NCBI RefSeq assembly: GCF_004027225.2 | Contig: NC_044289.2 | Span: forward strand, 9,651,761-9,715,760 | Direction: 5' to 3' | Source of the DNA: Strigops habroptila | Taxonomy: Eukaryota; Chordata; Aves; Psittaciformes; Psittacidae | DNA: 64,000 bases | Shown: piece after piece, positions 49,301 to 63,935 of the stretch | Numbering within the stretch: position 1 is the stretch's first letter | How the letters are laid out: the number at the start of each line of letters is the position of its first letter | Translations under genes and position numbers: made by a program | Notes under the pieces: model-generated | The model's database searches: none | What the model saw: only the letters and a program-made list of their open reading frames with translations | Told to the model about the DNA's origin: nothing

Positions 49301-50780
49301 CTTGCAAGAATGGAAAATCCCTGTTTTGTTCAGCTGTAACTGCAGAGGTTTAGTGTAATAAATGGGGTTCAGAAGAGAAGTGCTGGGCCTCATCCCCCCC
49401 AGGAAATGCTGGCGTGGTGTAATGCGTGCACTATGCAGGTGCAGGTTCAGCTGGTACCTGTGCAAAGCATTGGCACGTGCTGTGAAGTCAAGCATGATGT
49501 GTCTGATGCGTGTGCACTGACTACAGAGGGGTTCAGAACTATGCTGAGTGCAAAAATCAGTTCTTTTCACTTCCTAAAGTGCTTTCTTCACCTAATTCTT
49601 CTTACACAGTGGGATAAATATCCTTGCCATCACCTTCCTCCTTTTACCTATTCCTCGTGATCCTGAAGATCAAATTTCCTTCTGATTTGTGAATACCCCC
49701 ATGGAGAGGCATAATCCAATGTTACTTTAACAACATGAGTGTTGCTATTTGTCATTGCTAATGACAAAATATTTATGTCAAAGAAAGTTCACAGCTGATC
49801 ACTTAGTTCTTATAATAAACACAGTCATTATGATTTACTCCATGGAGATATCTGGCAGCAATAGATGAGGCAAAATGTGGCCGGTGAATGTGAGCAAGAC
49901 ATTGATATTAGCCTTCTCTCAAGAAGCTATATATAGGAGCTATATGTTGTCACTGCTGCTACTACATTAAGGCAGACGAGGATCAGCCTCTTGCTGCCAT
50001 GAGAGTTGCCCAGTTTGTTTCCTAGACCTAGAGGCTCAGTTTTATCATGGTCTGGGTTAGCTTCCCATGCATTGCACTAGGACTAGGAGCACCAGCACAG
50101 TAGTACGGTGATAGATGAGCTCAGGCTTGGTGGTTGCTGTCCTTGCAGGGCAAAATTGCTTCAAGGGCTGAGTGGATAAATCAGCTCTGCATTGCTCTGT
50201 GCCATGGACCTATGAGCTGGCAACAGCAGGCTTCCTGCCCCATATGCTGTCACTTAACTGTCATGCCTGAGCTGCTTTGGCACTCTATCCTTAACATGAC
50301 CTTGCCCTAAATTTAGTCCCTGGGGCAATAACCTCATATTCATCTCTTGGTGTTCTCCATTACTCAGTACAGCAAAAATAAACCTTGTAGTAAGCGTACC
50401 CCCTGTGTTTGGCTGGTCTCTGTTTTCTCTCTACTGTCCTAACTCTTCTTGGCCTCTCCTGTCTACTTTACGACCTGGCACTAGCTGAACATGTTTAGCA
50501 GCAGGTCTCAGTGAGGTCTCGTTCTGATTTTTAGTGAAAAAATTCTGTTATTCTTTCTAGAGAAAGCCTGTAAGAGTGCTAAGCACCGCTAGGTGAGCAC
50601 CATGCCTTTTTACCTGCTAATAGCCCCTCTCAAAATGCTAGCATTTAAACATCCAAGCATATTTATTTTCTAGGTTCCCCCCCTAACACTAGCAGCCCCA
50701 GCCCTGCTTCTGTGGAGGGTAAACCTCCATTGAATGTAATGGGAACAGATGAGTATTATGATGTCTATGCTCATCAAGCA

Positions 50781-50895
50781 AAGCTCTCAAAGTGCTTTGA
50801 AAAGATGGATTAGTTAAGGCCAGGACAAACCTGTGATATATGTATTATCCTCATCTTAAAGCGAAGAGGTGATCATTGCCAAGGTCACTGAGGAG
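50781..50895 (+). mobile_element. Possible ancient MIR/L2-type SINE tail
   Basis: The order of short blocks follows the consensus tail of old amniote SINE/L2 elements: CTCTCAAAGTGCTTT, TTAGTTAAGGCC, CCTGTGATATATGTATTATC, CTCATCTTAAAGC, and CATTGCCAAGGTCACTGAGG. It is highly diverged. The assignment is by eye only. Confidence 0.5.
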
Positions 50896-51339
50896 GGCCA
50901 GGGCATTGCCAGGGGGACCCTGGCTTTCCTCTGTCCTCAGTACATTTTCATGGTGTAGATGAGCTTCTACTGGCCCCTGCCTGCTGCCTACGGTGAGATA
51001 TTGCAGAGGGAAAGGTGCTGGCAGCCCTCTGACAGATTACCCAAGGGGAATGGAGGAACCTGTGCTCCTTGTTTCAGCACAAGTATTCCCACTTAAATGA
51101 GCCTAGCCTGCATGGGAAGGTTCTGGGAAATGTTGTCATGTTTGAGGAATGAGTGGTTGAAGTAAAATGGCAAGGTTTCCGCTGGTAGATCTAAAAGCAG
51201 AAGGTATTTACTGCAGTGTTTTCAGCGTGCTCTGTTGCAGTTCTGACTGTAGGGAGAGAATGCTGTTAAGCTGTTTTGAACAGCAAGAGAATACTTATGT
51301 TAGATATACAGAATTATGTCAATGTATAGAATGTATTGT

Positions 51340-51412
51340 CAAATTATAAATTAAATTATAATACATATGCAATACAGTATATATTGACATGTATGCACAT
51401 ATACTATATTAA
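51340..51412. repeat. AT-rich low-complexity stretch
   Basis: Alternating TATA/ATAC-type sequence with short palindromic TATA pieces. No coding potential. Confidence 0.6.
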
Positions 51413-53537
51413 AATTGGCCTTCCTTATGGGAATTCCTTTGTACCAAAATTAACCTGTATAAGGGAAGTATTTATTTTCAATTAAAAACTAATCCTAGCA
51501 ACCAGCTCCACTTTGAGCACAGCAAGTGTAATGAACAATTCAAACATTACTCAGCAGTAGCATCTCTTTAGACAAAGCAGTTGCCACCTTTGATAGGAAC
51601 AGTATTTGTGTGAGTGTGAGGGTCAGAGAACAAGGTTTTTGGTATTTTGGGAGCTCTCTTCAGCCTGGCCTCAAAGAGGACGTTTTTAGGGATGTTCCCC
51701 CTTTCCCCATTCACAAGTCTCTCCTAAACATGTCATGATTTCTGTGAGCGGTTTTGCTGAAGTTTGCAGATATTCTGGTTCAATGATGTGGATCATCAGT
51801 CCGATGGCTGTGGATGCTTTCTGACTCTTGCTCTGAGGTGCTGGCACTGCAGTGTGGAGGAGCTGGCCTGAACTCAGTGCTCCGTCTTGGCTGTGTCAGA
51901 AACACAGGTTTGGACAAGAGAAATCCATAGCAAAGCAAGAACTGAAGTACTTGTTGGTACCTGAAACTCGTATTGACAACATCCATCAGGCATCCATCTA
52001 ATCTAATTAAAACCTATGTCACTAACAAAAGCTGGATGAACGGGTCAAAACAAATGGAAGGGGCAATTTATTTTAAAGTTCATTTTTTCTGCAGTACATA
52101 ATCAGATTCCAGCTATTATGAGTTGAACTTGCTCAATGCTGTTTGGACTAGGATTCATGCAGCCTCTAGCCAAAAGCACAGATTAGTTTTGTTTTGTTTA
52201 AGTCCATTTGCTCTTGCTCATTTTTGAACAAAATGGAGTTGTAATTCTCATTTGCAGTGCTTAAACAGCATAAACACCAGAAATGCACTTTCATTGCTAC
52301 TGATGGACAAAACATGACTGTACTTACCAGATTTTATTTTAGATTTAAGACTCCTCGAGGGTATTTATTAAAAAGAAACCAATTCTTTTTGTTAGAAGAA
52401 TAAATTGAAGATGCAAGCGAAGAGGTCTGTCTTGGTCTCAATACATAAAATTTTTTGTAGAGGGAAAGAACTGCACTAAGTATGCTTTCCATGACAAGAA
52501 ATCTCTTCCATGTGCTAGGCATGCTTTGCTTGGCTGGTTTCAATAGTATCTGATGGTAGCATAAACTGGGAATGGAAACATGTTGTGGCACAGAGCACCA
52601 GGAGCAGATCCTTGGTTCCCTGAGGACACTTTTATATGACTATGATATCCAGTATTTTCTTATCATTTTCTGCAGCAATTCAGCATCTGCCCATCCCTGG
52701 CTTTCTCCACTCTGGCATCCAAGTGCGTCATAATGTGTTTGTCCTTCCAGTTGTCTTGCGAAGGAGAGCAGCACAATTATCCCAGTATACTTGGAGAGGG
52801 TACAGAGGGACTAACTGGCTTCTCAGGGTCTGTGATGGAGCAAGGAATTGAGTCATAATCCACTCCTAATCCCTGGACCACTTTCTTCTCTGGTGCAGCT
52901 GGATTCCAGCTGTAAGCATTCAAGAGGCAGCTGTAATACACTTCCATGAAACTGCCCTGGAATTAATCTCAGATTGGGTTTCTTCATATTTATTGGAATC
53001 TCGTTTGTATCTGGCACATTCTCAGCTCTGAAAAACTTCATTCAAGTGGCTGTAATTTTTGTTCGTTTCAAAATATCCATCTATTGCTCAGCACACTTAA
53101 TTTCTTTTGTATCACATGCTTTTATTAACTGTACTGATCACACATTAAACAAACTATTTCTTGTAATTGGTGCATTTAACCACTTCCACTATTAGCAATT
53201 ACTGTAACATCCTTGTAGTTCTCCATATCTGCCCATTCTTAAAAACTATGGATTCATTGATTCTCAGGATAGGAAAGGAGTGTAACTCACTTTCTGAGGT
53301 GATATTTGCTGTCTGCGATCAGAAAAACCCAGCCTCTGTGGTGGAATAGGGAGCTTTTACTCCTTGTTTACTTATGTGTAATTTTGGGTAAATATGTCCT
53401 TCATAGCATGAAAGTTAAATATTTTTAGAAAATAAAAGGAAAACAACCAAGAAGTGTTGTCTTGTCTCCTGTCAATGTGCCAGAAGTTTTATTAATAATA
53501 CACAATAATTATACGTTGCATTTCTTAGCTTCTTTCA

Positions 53538-53635
53538 TCTGAGGATCTTAAAGTGGTGCACAGACATTAATTAAGTAATCCTTGTGACTGCCTGGTGCAG
53601 TAACTATTACTATCAATTAAATGTTACAATGTAGA
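53538..53635 (+). mobile_element. Possible ancient MIR/L2-type SINE tail
   Basis: Blocks TCTGAGGATCTTAAAG, CAGACATTAATTAAGTAATC and GTGACTGCCTGGTGCAGTAA, followed by TATTACTATC, follow the consensus of old vertebrate L2/MIR-like tails. That consensus is GAGGATCTCAAAGCGCTTTA followed by an ATTAATTAA block, ATCCTCACAA, and TATTATCCC. Strongly diverged. Confidence 0.5.
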
Positions 53636-56600
53636 AGAAATAGTAAATAAGAAAATCTTCCAGAGACAGGCAAGAGCAAACCTGGTCTAGAAAGGGTAAA
53701 GCAAGCTGGAAAAAATACTATCATTTTGTGGTTGTGTTCTGTGTAAGTGAATTCACCAGTCTGCCTGTCAAGAAATCGGAACTATACTACATCTGAAGTT
53801 GACTGGTGTTGGACAGGAGACCAACACAGTATTATCCCTGCTGGCAAGAAGAAAGTTGTGACTGGCAGCACTTAGGAATGGGTTTGTTCTCAAAGAATAG
53901 ATTTTGCTAGGGTAGAAGAGAGATGAAAAATAATTAAATACTAATATTCTGGCAGCAAATGCCCCCTCAGTTTACAACTGTACCTCATGCCAGTGAGATG
54001 AATTAAACTTAGGTTAGTCAACACACGGTTATTCTTAGCCTCTAATCTTCCCCAGGTAAGAATGTGATTGATCTCAGCAGGTTTTGCAGCACGCACTTAG
54101 CAGAGAAAAGCTGTGCCTTGCAAATGTGTTACCGTTACTACAAGGAAGGCAGGCTCACACAACAGCAGTTTTGGTTTGCAGTGTTAAGCACCTGCCAGTT
54201 TTTCCAGTGTATTAAGATTATGGCAGTGTTGGGAGGGACTACAAGGCGGTGGTTAGGCCCAGTTTCCCAGGAGTGCTGAAGAACCTCTAGTACTATGAGA
54301 GCTCTCAGACATGTCAACCTCTACTTCTGCCTTCTGGAAGAGATGCCAAATGGCATGACTGGCATTTATTTTTTGTTCATTTTGACGAAGTTGTGGGTTT
54401 GGTAGATAACTCCAGGTCCTACTGTTGGGTCCTACTCATTGTTATTTTGATCCTTTAAGGTAAATTTGAAGCAGATGAGATATAGCATATGAAGTCTGAT
54501 TAATTCCCACTGATCTGCGGCCTACTCACCTTGCCTTTACTGAAGCAGATCTTATCAAAGGCAGCTTTTCAGGAACAAGAACTTCACACATTCTTCACGC
54601 CCCTCAAGGTACCAACAGACTCAGCACTCGCTGTATGTGTTTTGACCTCACGTTCCTCTATGTGGCTTAGCATAACAAGACAGGACACTGGGGCTGTTCT
54701 GATAAATTGATATTTCCACCAAACATAAGTGCTGCGTTCTAGATCACATCAGGTATCAGAGTTCATCTTGCTAATTGACATGTTTGTGCTCTCATTATTT
54801 GTGTTTACATACAATGTTATTCTATAGGAGTAACTTTAGACTTCCAGCAATCCCTGGGAATGGTCTCATCTAACACCTGCAGCCCTGGCCAAAGCTTTAG
54901 CGTATGCAGTCTACCTACTGAAATATGAGATTTTCATCAGGCCAGGCAAATGCATTGGGTCCCACTAAAGCGATAGCTGGCCTCTCTTTTCTCTCTGTTG
55001 GACACTGGGGCAGGTAAAAATTCCATTGGTTTTGCATGGCTATTAAGCTAAAGAACAAATTTGCTAAAGTTTCTGGCTATGAATGAACAACTATGAATGA
55101 AACTCACTTGACTTCATAGTTATTTTTAAAAGATGCTCGTAAGAGCTTCTTGTAAATTGGCTGTGAAATACTGCTTAGTTTGCAGTGTCTTCTAGAGAAC
55201 TTGCTTCATGGTGCAGATAACTTGGGCATGGCGATGCCACTTCCTGGATTTATGGAGGTAATTTATTTGATTCATAAACTCCTCGTAGGAAATTCCTTCT
55301 TTTTATTGGGTGTTTATATAGCACGAAGTGCAAAACTGCCCTGACTCACAATTCATGTATACTACCCCAAAACAAGTAATAAATATTTTTTACAGAGAAA
55401 ACAATAACTGCTGTAAAAAGGTATGGGGTTAGTTTCCATGATTACTAATCCCATAACCAAACTGGCCTGTTTCTTGATGAGGAATGGCAGAAGGATGGTG
55501 TGCCTTTGCCTGCTCTTCAACCGTGCTGCTCACCTCACCACCACTTGTTTGCCTAAACCGGGATCCCAGTTTCCAGCAGAACCCTGAGCTGTGCAAAGCA
55601 TCGAGAGATTAAAGGACTGGTTTGGTCATCCTTCTCTTGCACAGACGCAATGATCTCCAAAACAGTAAGTGGGGCAGATATGGAAAGCTTTGGCTGTCTC
55701 TGCTTAATTCACCTAGGCTGCTTGTATCACAGGTTTTGTTGCTATAAACTAATCTTAAAGCAGCTGGGAAGCATTCCCCAGGTGCTCCATGCCAGTAACT
55801 TGAGTGCGTTACTGATACTTTCCACACAGACGTAATCTGTGGTGTTGATTTGTGCAAAGGAAGGATGAACAGCTAGGTTGTTCACACAGTTGCTGTGATT
55901 TAGCATGCAAATTGGGTAGCTGGAATACGCAAATATATCTTGCAGTTTATACAAGCAATTACTTAATCTCTGTGTGGAAAAACAGGATAATTGTGTGCAA
56001 ATTAGACCTATCATTGCATACAGTGCAGTTGTGTGCTTAAATGGTCAGCAAATCAGGTCCTTTCTACCAGTAATTAATGGCTTCATATCCTAAGGGAAAC
56101 TACGTACTAAGTCTCTTCCTAATTTTATTCCTTTTTCCTTTTCCACCAGGTCCTGAAACAGGTCAAATTTCTGCTGTCATTTCATCCCTTGTTCCCTTCA
56201 TTATCATCTACCTGCTGGAAAATTTTTTCCTTAGTATTTTTTTGGGGAATAAGCCATAACACTGGTAATAGGCTCCCTTTTCCTGTCCACGGAACCTTTT
56301 GTATGAGAAGTACATTGCAACCCTCTCTTTAAAAGCCTGTCCCTTTCAGTAAGCGTCCTTCACCACTGACCTCCTTGCTGCCGTCTTTCCTGAAGTGTTT
56401 CTGGTGAGTCCAGTGAGCCAAAATTTAGCTTCATGTTCTTGAAATCAGCCCCATGGCATTGTACTGCTCTGGTTTGTCTTCCTTCTAGGCAGGCAGGATG
56501 AAGCCCCAGACTGAGACAGTCTGTTAGGCAGTGATGTGGCTGATATTGGCAGAACAAGGGTCATGGCTTTGCTGTGTGTTTTCTGTACAAACTACAAAAG

Positions 56601-59600
56601 GTGCTTTTTCTTTCTTGTGCCTCTGCCCAGCATCTGCAAAAGATGGAAAATCTCTCTTTGCTTTTCCCATGCTTGTCTTGGTAGGGCATAAATTCTTTGG
56701 GCACTACTTCTTTGCTCTGTACTTGTACATTGAAGCCCTAATTCAAGGGGTAAAACAAACACAGTCTGTCTTTTTACTGCCCTTCTGGTACAACATCATC
56801 ATTTCTGCTTGTGTTCTTCAGAAGGAATGCAGATAAAGCTTAGTTTAGTCAGCTGTCGCCCTTTTGATTTAGTATGTTAGGTGGTCAGCAGCTAATGATT
56901 AATCTTAAATGTCACCTCTCTTCCTTTAATACTGACTCCTTAAGCTGTTGGGAACTTACATATCAATACATTTTAAGTAAAGCAATGATACCCTGTGCCA
57001 AAGAACAGAGAGCAAGAATGGCAAAGCTCCAGCCTTTGCACCTGTTCTGGTTTGCTTTTTCTGTGAAGTGCTGTATAATTGTCTTCTTCATTAGCAACCT
57101 GCTGAATTCTGGTGTGTGAGGGATTAAAAACTCTAATGAATATGGATTATTTCAAATATTTTCCTTTGGGACCCAGTAGGAATGGAGATCTTTGGAACTA
57201 TATGTTCGTATAATAACAAGGAATGGAAGATGCCTTCCCCCAGCCTATTTCAAAGTTATCTCTTAAGAGTGAGTATCAAAACAGACAGCTGATCCTCCTG
57301 CTCTGCCTAGGGCGTACATGATGCTTAGATCCAGCTGACCCTTTGGCTGGATATGGCTGGAGGCAAAATGAAAACCTTGCTAAGAGTGGAAAACTTCAGC
57401 AAATGCGTAATTTTCAGCATGTGAGTAATCTTGAAGTCAACAAGTCTTAAGTATCTGCTTAACATAAAGCATATAACAAAGAGGGAGCGAGTTATGGTGC
57501 GATTAAAGGACCCACTTCACTGAGGGGTCCGGGGGCTTGCTGTCTTTCTATGAGACAAGGACATTTTCCTCCTCCAATTAAAATTCTCCAGTGCTTAAGG
57601 TTAAGGTGTCATCTGCAACATCCAAGAGGCCTGGAGAGGTTGTTTCTGGGGAACAGATGTTCAACAATCTGTATTTTAGTTTTTTTGTCAGTTTGAATGC
57701 TTTCTTGCTTCTGCTTGCAGAAATTGAATCCTTCATATCTGCAGGGAAGGCTGTTCTTTGCCCTGGTCAGTCTCCATAGTATTCTTCCCTAGGGGATCAC
57801 AGAGTGCTCTGTAGGAATCTGCTTAAGCCTTCTATGCAGGCAGGGAAACTAAGGCACACTGAGACACCAGCAGCTTTCCTAACTGCCAGGTCAGGTTTGA
57901 GCCACAGGCAAGTGTTTCCCACACCAAGTCAGTCATGCAGGCAGTGCCCAACCAGCCACCAGAAGTATGCTGTGGCCCCTTGGCTATGGCTCACAGCAGG
58001 CACACCAGCAGTTGCCTCCCTCAGCTGGCGCACTAGGCTGGTAAGCCACAGTGAAGCACCTCAAGAGCCTGAACCTAACATCCTATGTGACCATTAAGGT
58101 CTCATCTGCTTTTTTGTGGCTGTAATTGTGACAGTGCTGGGTGCAGGAGCTGTGAGGTATGGCTGAAATGGGGAAGGGAATCTGTATTTTCTCTAATTCA
58201 GCCATCTGTCTCCTATTGCACATTCAGATCAAGTCCTTTCCCCTCCCTGGTGAAAGCAACACTAGGATTCTCTCCTGCCAGCATTGCAGAGCCAATCTCA
58301 CTGCAAGAGAGTGGGACTAAGCTAGGAGAACCGATTTTTGACCTCATTTGCAAATATCCTCCCAAACTGCATAGCAAAACCCCTCTCAAAGCAAGAATTC
58401 GTGTAACAGCAGCTCTCTGATGCGCCAGGTTTCTCACCAGAGTGAAGAAGTAGGATGCCCTTGCTCAGTTAGATCAATAGGCTGGTAGAGGTGGAGTGGC
58501 TTAAACCTTTCTGCTATTCTGGAGATTTTTGCAGGGGAAAACAAAGGGATAAAACTTTTACAGGAAATTTTAACCAGTTCCTGAAGTGGGGTCATGCTGT
58601 AGGTGCAGCAGCTGAGTGGTTCCCCCAGGAAAGCCCCCAGCCAGCACAGGCAGATGCTTTCCCTGCTGCAGAGAACATTGAGGTCTTTTTTGCCAGATAA
58701 TAAATCTCGGTCCTTAACTGGCTGCGAAGGGATCCTATTCCTCTCCAGGTGAAGAATCACATGGCCATAAAATTTTCTAATATAAACAAGGCAGACATGG
58801 TCAGAATCCTATTTTGACAGATTTATAGCTTGCCTATGGAGCAGCAATCTTGCCTGGGCTTTATGCCACTGGTAATTAATATGCATCCTGGGCTCTGTTT
58901 TCCTTCTGGAGAGTGTACTCTTGCATGCTTGCGTTTTGGACTGTAAGCTTGAGGGTGTGCTGTCTTCTGACAAAGAGACTTTCCTGGGGAGGCTGTGCTG
59001 GAAAGCTTTGCCCTGCAGATTGCATGGAAGTGAAAGATAGTGAATAGCCAAATTTGGGAGAGCAGCGTTTCCCAATGTGCTTAAAGCCTCCAGGTAGCTG
59101 GCACTGAGTCTGTGCAGTGATTATCATAGAGACAATTAATGTTTGCCATAGTTTCTGTCTACAATGAGATGAAGAGGTTGCTGGAGAAACCACGTTTTGT
59201 CTGTTGACTTTTGACAGTGATTTCCACCTCTCTTCCCAGTCTGTGGGATATTTATGGGAAACAATAGTGTCTAGGTGCAAATGCCTACATCAAATCTTTG
59301 AACACTATTTCTCTACTGCTAACTTATTTCAGTCTAATTCAACAAAGCATGTACACGTAAGGCTTCATTTTCAGTGTGTGCTTTCATAACGTGTGTATGC
59401 CTCTCCTGAAGAGGATCAGTGCCATGGAAGAGTTGGGTTTGAAACAATGTGGAGCACTTTGGTGACACAAGAGAGGCAAGGACGTCAGGGAGAGGTTTAT
59501 CACCAGCAAACCCTCCTAGCAATAGGGTTGGCTCCTATTTGGCCCATGAAGAGGCATCAGACCAGATGCAAATAGATCATGCTGCCTCAGTGTTTACCTC

Positions 59601-62600
59601 CTGTCCTTAAATGCTGGGTGAAGCCTTCATTTTGTTTTCTCCTCTTGATGACTTTTCTTGGAGTGACATTGATGCCCTTCACTGTCCTCCTCTTCCAGAT
59701 GTTCACACTCAAAGGTGACCACAGGAGTCACCACCCTTCTGAGCTGCCCCATTTCCAACATTCATCCTCAGGTCATCTCTTAGGCATTCCTTTGCAACCT
59801 TTCACTTCAAAAACTTTGAAAAATTATGAAGGAATTAAAGAAAAAAGCAGAAAGGGGAGAGAAACTCATCCCAAGTTATTCCAGGGGCCATGATTCCGGC
59901 GCTGGGTTTGGGCATAGATTTTCAACTTGGACAATCCCCCACATATGAAATCCCTGCTCAAAATCATCCACTTCTGTAGCCAGAAACTACTCACAATAAT
60001 GCAATTTTTCACCTTGCATAGCAGCTGTTTCCTCTTCACTATCCTTCCCACTTTCTATAGGTATTCTGTCACAGTGCTTGTGTACAGAGGAGTTTTGGCA
60101 TTGTGAGCTCTGTTGGTAGGGGTACAATATAAAAGATGCACCTAATTAATGACCAGTGACCTACTGCCATTCACACCTATCCATCATCAAGTAGGAGGCA
60201 AGATGCCAAGCACATTAAAATCTGCCACCTTTAGGATGTGAATTTGAAACGAACCCTGTTGCATTTCTGGGTTATTTGTTTTATCATTAATGAGATTTCT
60301 CTGCACTTTTCTGTCTCTGTATGGTTTGGAAAGCACATCTTGGTAGGCCAGCAATCCTAGAAACATAGGCCTTAACAACAAAATCAATACAGTTTCATTA
60401 ACTTAGTGCTTGGTGTGCAATTATGTTATTTTCTCAACAGCAAATGGCTGTATCAGCCCAGGCAGGAGAAGGGCTTAGCTGAAAGCTTGCTGAGGCTTGC
60501 CTGGGCGTGGATGTTGGGCTGCTGGAAGCCAGGACTTGGGTTTACCATACACCAGCTTTTTACTAACTCCCCACAGTAATGTGCTTGTGTGCCCCATGTG
60601 TAAGACAGTTTACTCCTCGATTGCCTATTTGAAGCCAGGGAGACTGTGGACAGTAAAAGCTACCTTGTGTTTGTGCTTGAGTTAGTCACTGAGGGTTGAG
60701 TAAAAGTGTTCTGCAGCAAGTGATTCTATCACAGGTGCTCTGTGACCCTACCACACATTATCCCAAAATAACTCAGTCAAGTGGTGGTTTTACAACACAC
60801 GTATGAGCCAAATTACTTCTTTTTTAAAGAAGTTGATTAGGTGAAAGGACCTGGTTTTCTGATTAATGACTTAAGCTGTACTGATCAAATGACAACCACC
60901 CTGAAAGGCTGGTTGCCTTGGGACTGTTTGATAACTCCTTTTTGGGGTGGGTTTTTTTGAGGTTCTTTGGGTTCAGAAGTCAATGGTGTATCTGCATTAA
61001 TGCCAAGGCATGTGGTTTGGTCTGGTTTATATTTCCACTGCTATTTACAGAGATCTCACATGGTTTATGAGATTTCATGTGAGACAGCAAGATGCAAGCG
61101 TGCTTTGGGATGCTCCAATGTGCTGTGCTGACGAATAGCATTTCTCAGGCAAAGGCCTGAGAAAACTCTGTGCTGGCTGATGGCTGCCTTCATATCTTCA
61201 CCATCATAGAGCCCTTCTCAGCACTGCCAGCATTTCTGGCAGAGTTTGATTAAAGTCTTTAATTTGAGCTCTGCGTTGCAGGACAAGCAGCACAATCTAG
61301 TGCTCTCTTTTACCTCTAGCAGAAGGTGTGAGCTGCTTCTGTCCCAGCTGAGCCCACAGCCAGGTCTCCTCACCAGGGTTTTCAAAGCAGTAGATGTTCA
61401 TTGTATAGTACCACACAGACTTTATGTGTATTTCTAAGCCTTTAGAAAGGTTCACAAAGCGTGGGTGGATTGGCAGGTTATTTGTTATTTGAGGTGAACA
61501 ATACACACTACATTCAAAAGGACCTAACCAGTCTAATTATAGAGCTAACAGCTGTGTTATAATTGAGATTTCCAAGTGAATGCTTCCCCCGCTGCTGGGG
61601 GAAGAGTGTAGAAGTGCATAAACTATCACATTCGCTCCTTTTAAATTTGTTTAATGATATGAGAAGATTAGTACAGAGTAAGGTGTCCATGTTAGCAGCA
61701 CTAAGAATGGTGAAGGTCACAGGTAACCTGGAAATGTTACCTATGGTATACACTTCTAAATCTCTTCCCACTGCCCTCGTGTCCCCTTCCCATTATTAAC
61801 ATTAAGGGAAGCTCCAGGGAAAGGAGTATGCTTAAAATTCCATACTCTCATACAGGTGCAAATCAGTCCTGGGTCTTGCACCATTAAAGAGATATTTGCA
61901 GTCATCGAGATGACAGATGGTAAAGGCTCCTGAGCTTTTCAGAGGAGAGCTACTCATTGACTGCTGAATGAGAGGGTATGCAGAAAGTTTAGCACTCAAT
62001 AAATCCATCACAGGAGTACCAAGATATTATCACTTGGGTTTTGAATGTCCCAAAAGAGCTCAACTCCCTGGCAATTTTGCATCATTTATATACTCTCAGC
62101 TGGATAATATGACTTTCTAGAAATGGATCAGATAAGCTGAGCTGTTTTAAGAGGGTCTGCCTCTCTTATTCGTATATTTCTTCACTTTGCATTCAGCCAA
62201 AATAATAATTTTCCCCAGGGGCACCACTCATTCGTATGTTCAAAACACAGCCCCAAATGCAAACACCATAAAACTCTATGTTTTCGTAATTAACAACCTT
62301 GGAAAGCACCACATCAGGCAGGTAGATACTATCAGCACTTTAGAACAAAGTACGCTTAGAACCAGGTGTAGCTATTTACCAAAAGCTTCCAGAAAGGCAG
62401 CAGTAAAACTGTTTGTTTTTCCAGCATATGTTGTGCACTCACCCCTATTTCTCTAGGTGGAGGGAGCGCTCTATGAGATGGTAACAATACACAACTTAGA
62501 CCAACAGAGCTGTAAAATGATGCTAAATAAACAATAACTCAATGAAATATTCCTGGTTTACAGCTGTATCTTCTGCTGAGGCAGAAAAGGTTACAGGGCA

Positions 62601-63935
62601 GGATCTTATTTGAGGGGTGCATTGGGCACTGTTGCATAGAGGTCTGGATGCAGCTCTTTTAGCAGAGAGGACACCAGCTTGCAAAGCAGGTGGGAACACA
62701 GCAAGATAGTTCCCATTGGAAGCTCTTTGTTGCAGGATGGGAGCAATGAAATCAGTTCTCTGAGATGAACTCAGCTTTCATAGAAACCAGCGAGGAGGTG
62801 CAATTTGTGTTTTCTCTTCTGCAGTAACGTGCAGTGCAGAACAGAGCGCTGGAAATAGAGCAAGAGAGACACGTCTGAGCCCAGGAGCAGCTCTTTACCT
62901 TGGGAAAGCGTTGGTGGCCGACACCAACAAAAGGCAGGCAGAGGAAGCACTCGTGACTGGCGGTGGGGGAATCAGGGGGAATTAGTTGTCTTGAGGGCAG
63001 GCTGCAGAGAGGCTGTGAGGCATAAAATGCATTGATTGTAGACCTGGGGAGCCACCTGGACTGCACGGGGAAGGTCTCATGGGTTGTCACCTGCAGAGTT
63101 TTAGGTGCAATGGTGACATAGTCTGTTGTTATGTAGAAAACTGCAACTCCAAAGCGGTTTTGAAGCAGCGGTATCCACCGCTTCAGACCCAGGGACAATG
63201 GAAAAAACTCACTTTTCCTAAAATAATAGGCACGTCAAAGCTCAGTTTTTATTTATTGACCTTTTCAAAACACCATAAAAAGTCCTTTTACAGAAGTACC
63301 CGCTGCCTCTTGCTTGGCTCTGGAGGCTCAGGAAGTGTTTGGGACCCAGCATGGCCACTGCTGGTGTCACTGGGAGCAGGACATGAGATCTGGGCCCTTG
63401 AGTGTGCGCTCATACAAAATTCACTGATGTGTCTCCTAAAAAGACATTAGCTCTGTCTTGTGTCAGCCACATGCTTCTGACTGATGAACTGCTGCTTCTT
63501 TCACTTAAGCTCTGCCCTTGTTCTGACAAAGGATTTCTAGTAGTTTGTTTTTGATTACTAACAGCCTGGTAGAAAGTTCGACACAGACGTTACTTTCCTG
63601 GTAATGCAGAATTCCACTGCAGCGAGGTGTTTTTTCATGCTGTCCATCAGACAGATAAAACAGGCTCCTTTTTTCCTCCACTGTCAGATTTTTCAAAGGC
63701 TTTTTCGAAGCAGGTGCATAAATTATAACAAAACTGAAGTCAGAGGAAAACTCTTAAGTTTGCACCCTGCTGAGAGGGATTATGGGGAGTGGAAAGTATG
63801 AGTCATGACATGGCTACTTGTTTTAGACAGAATTAATACGGCTCCAGGCAGAGCAGGGGAGAGTCCTCTGGAGGGGCAGCTTGTTCTCACTTCTTGAAAA
63901 CACATTTCCAGCCCTGCAAATCTGATGAGAGTTTA

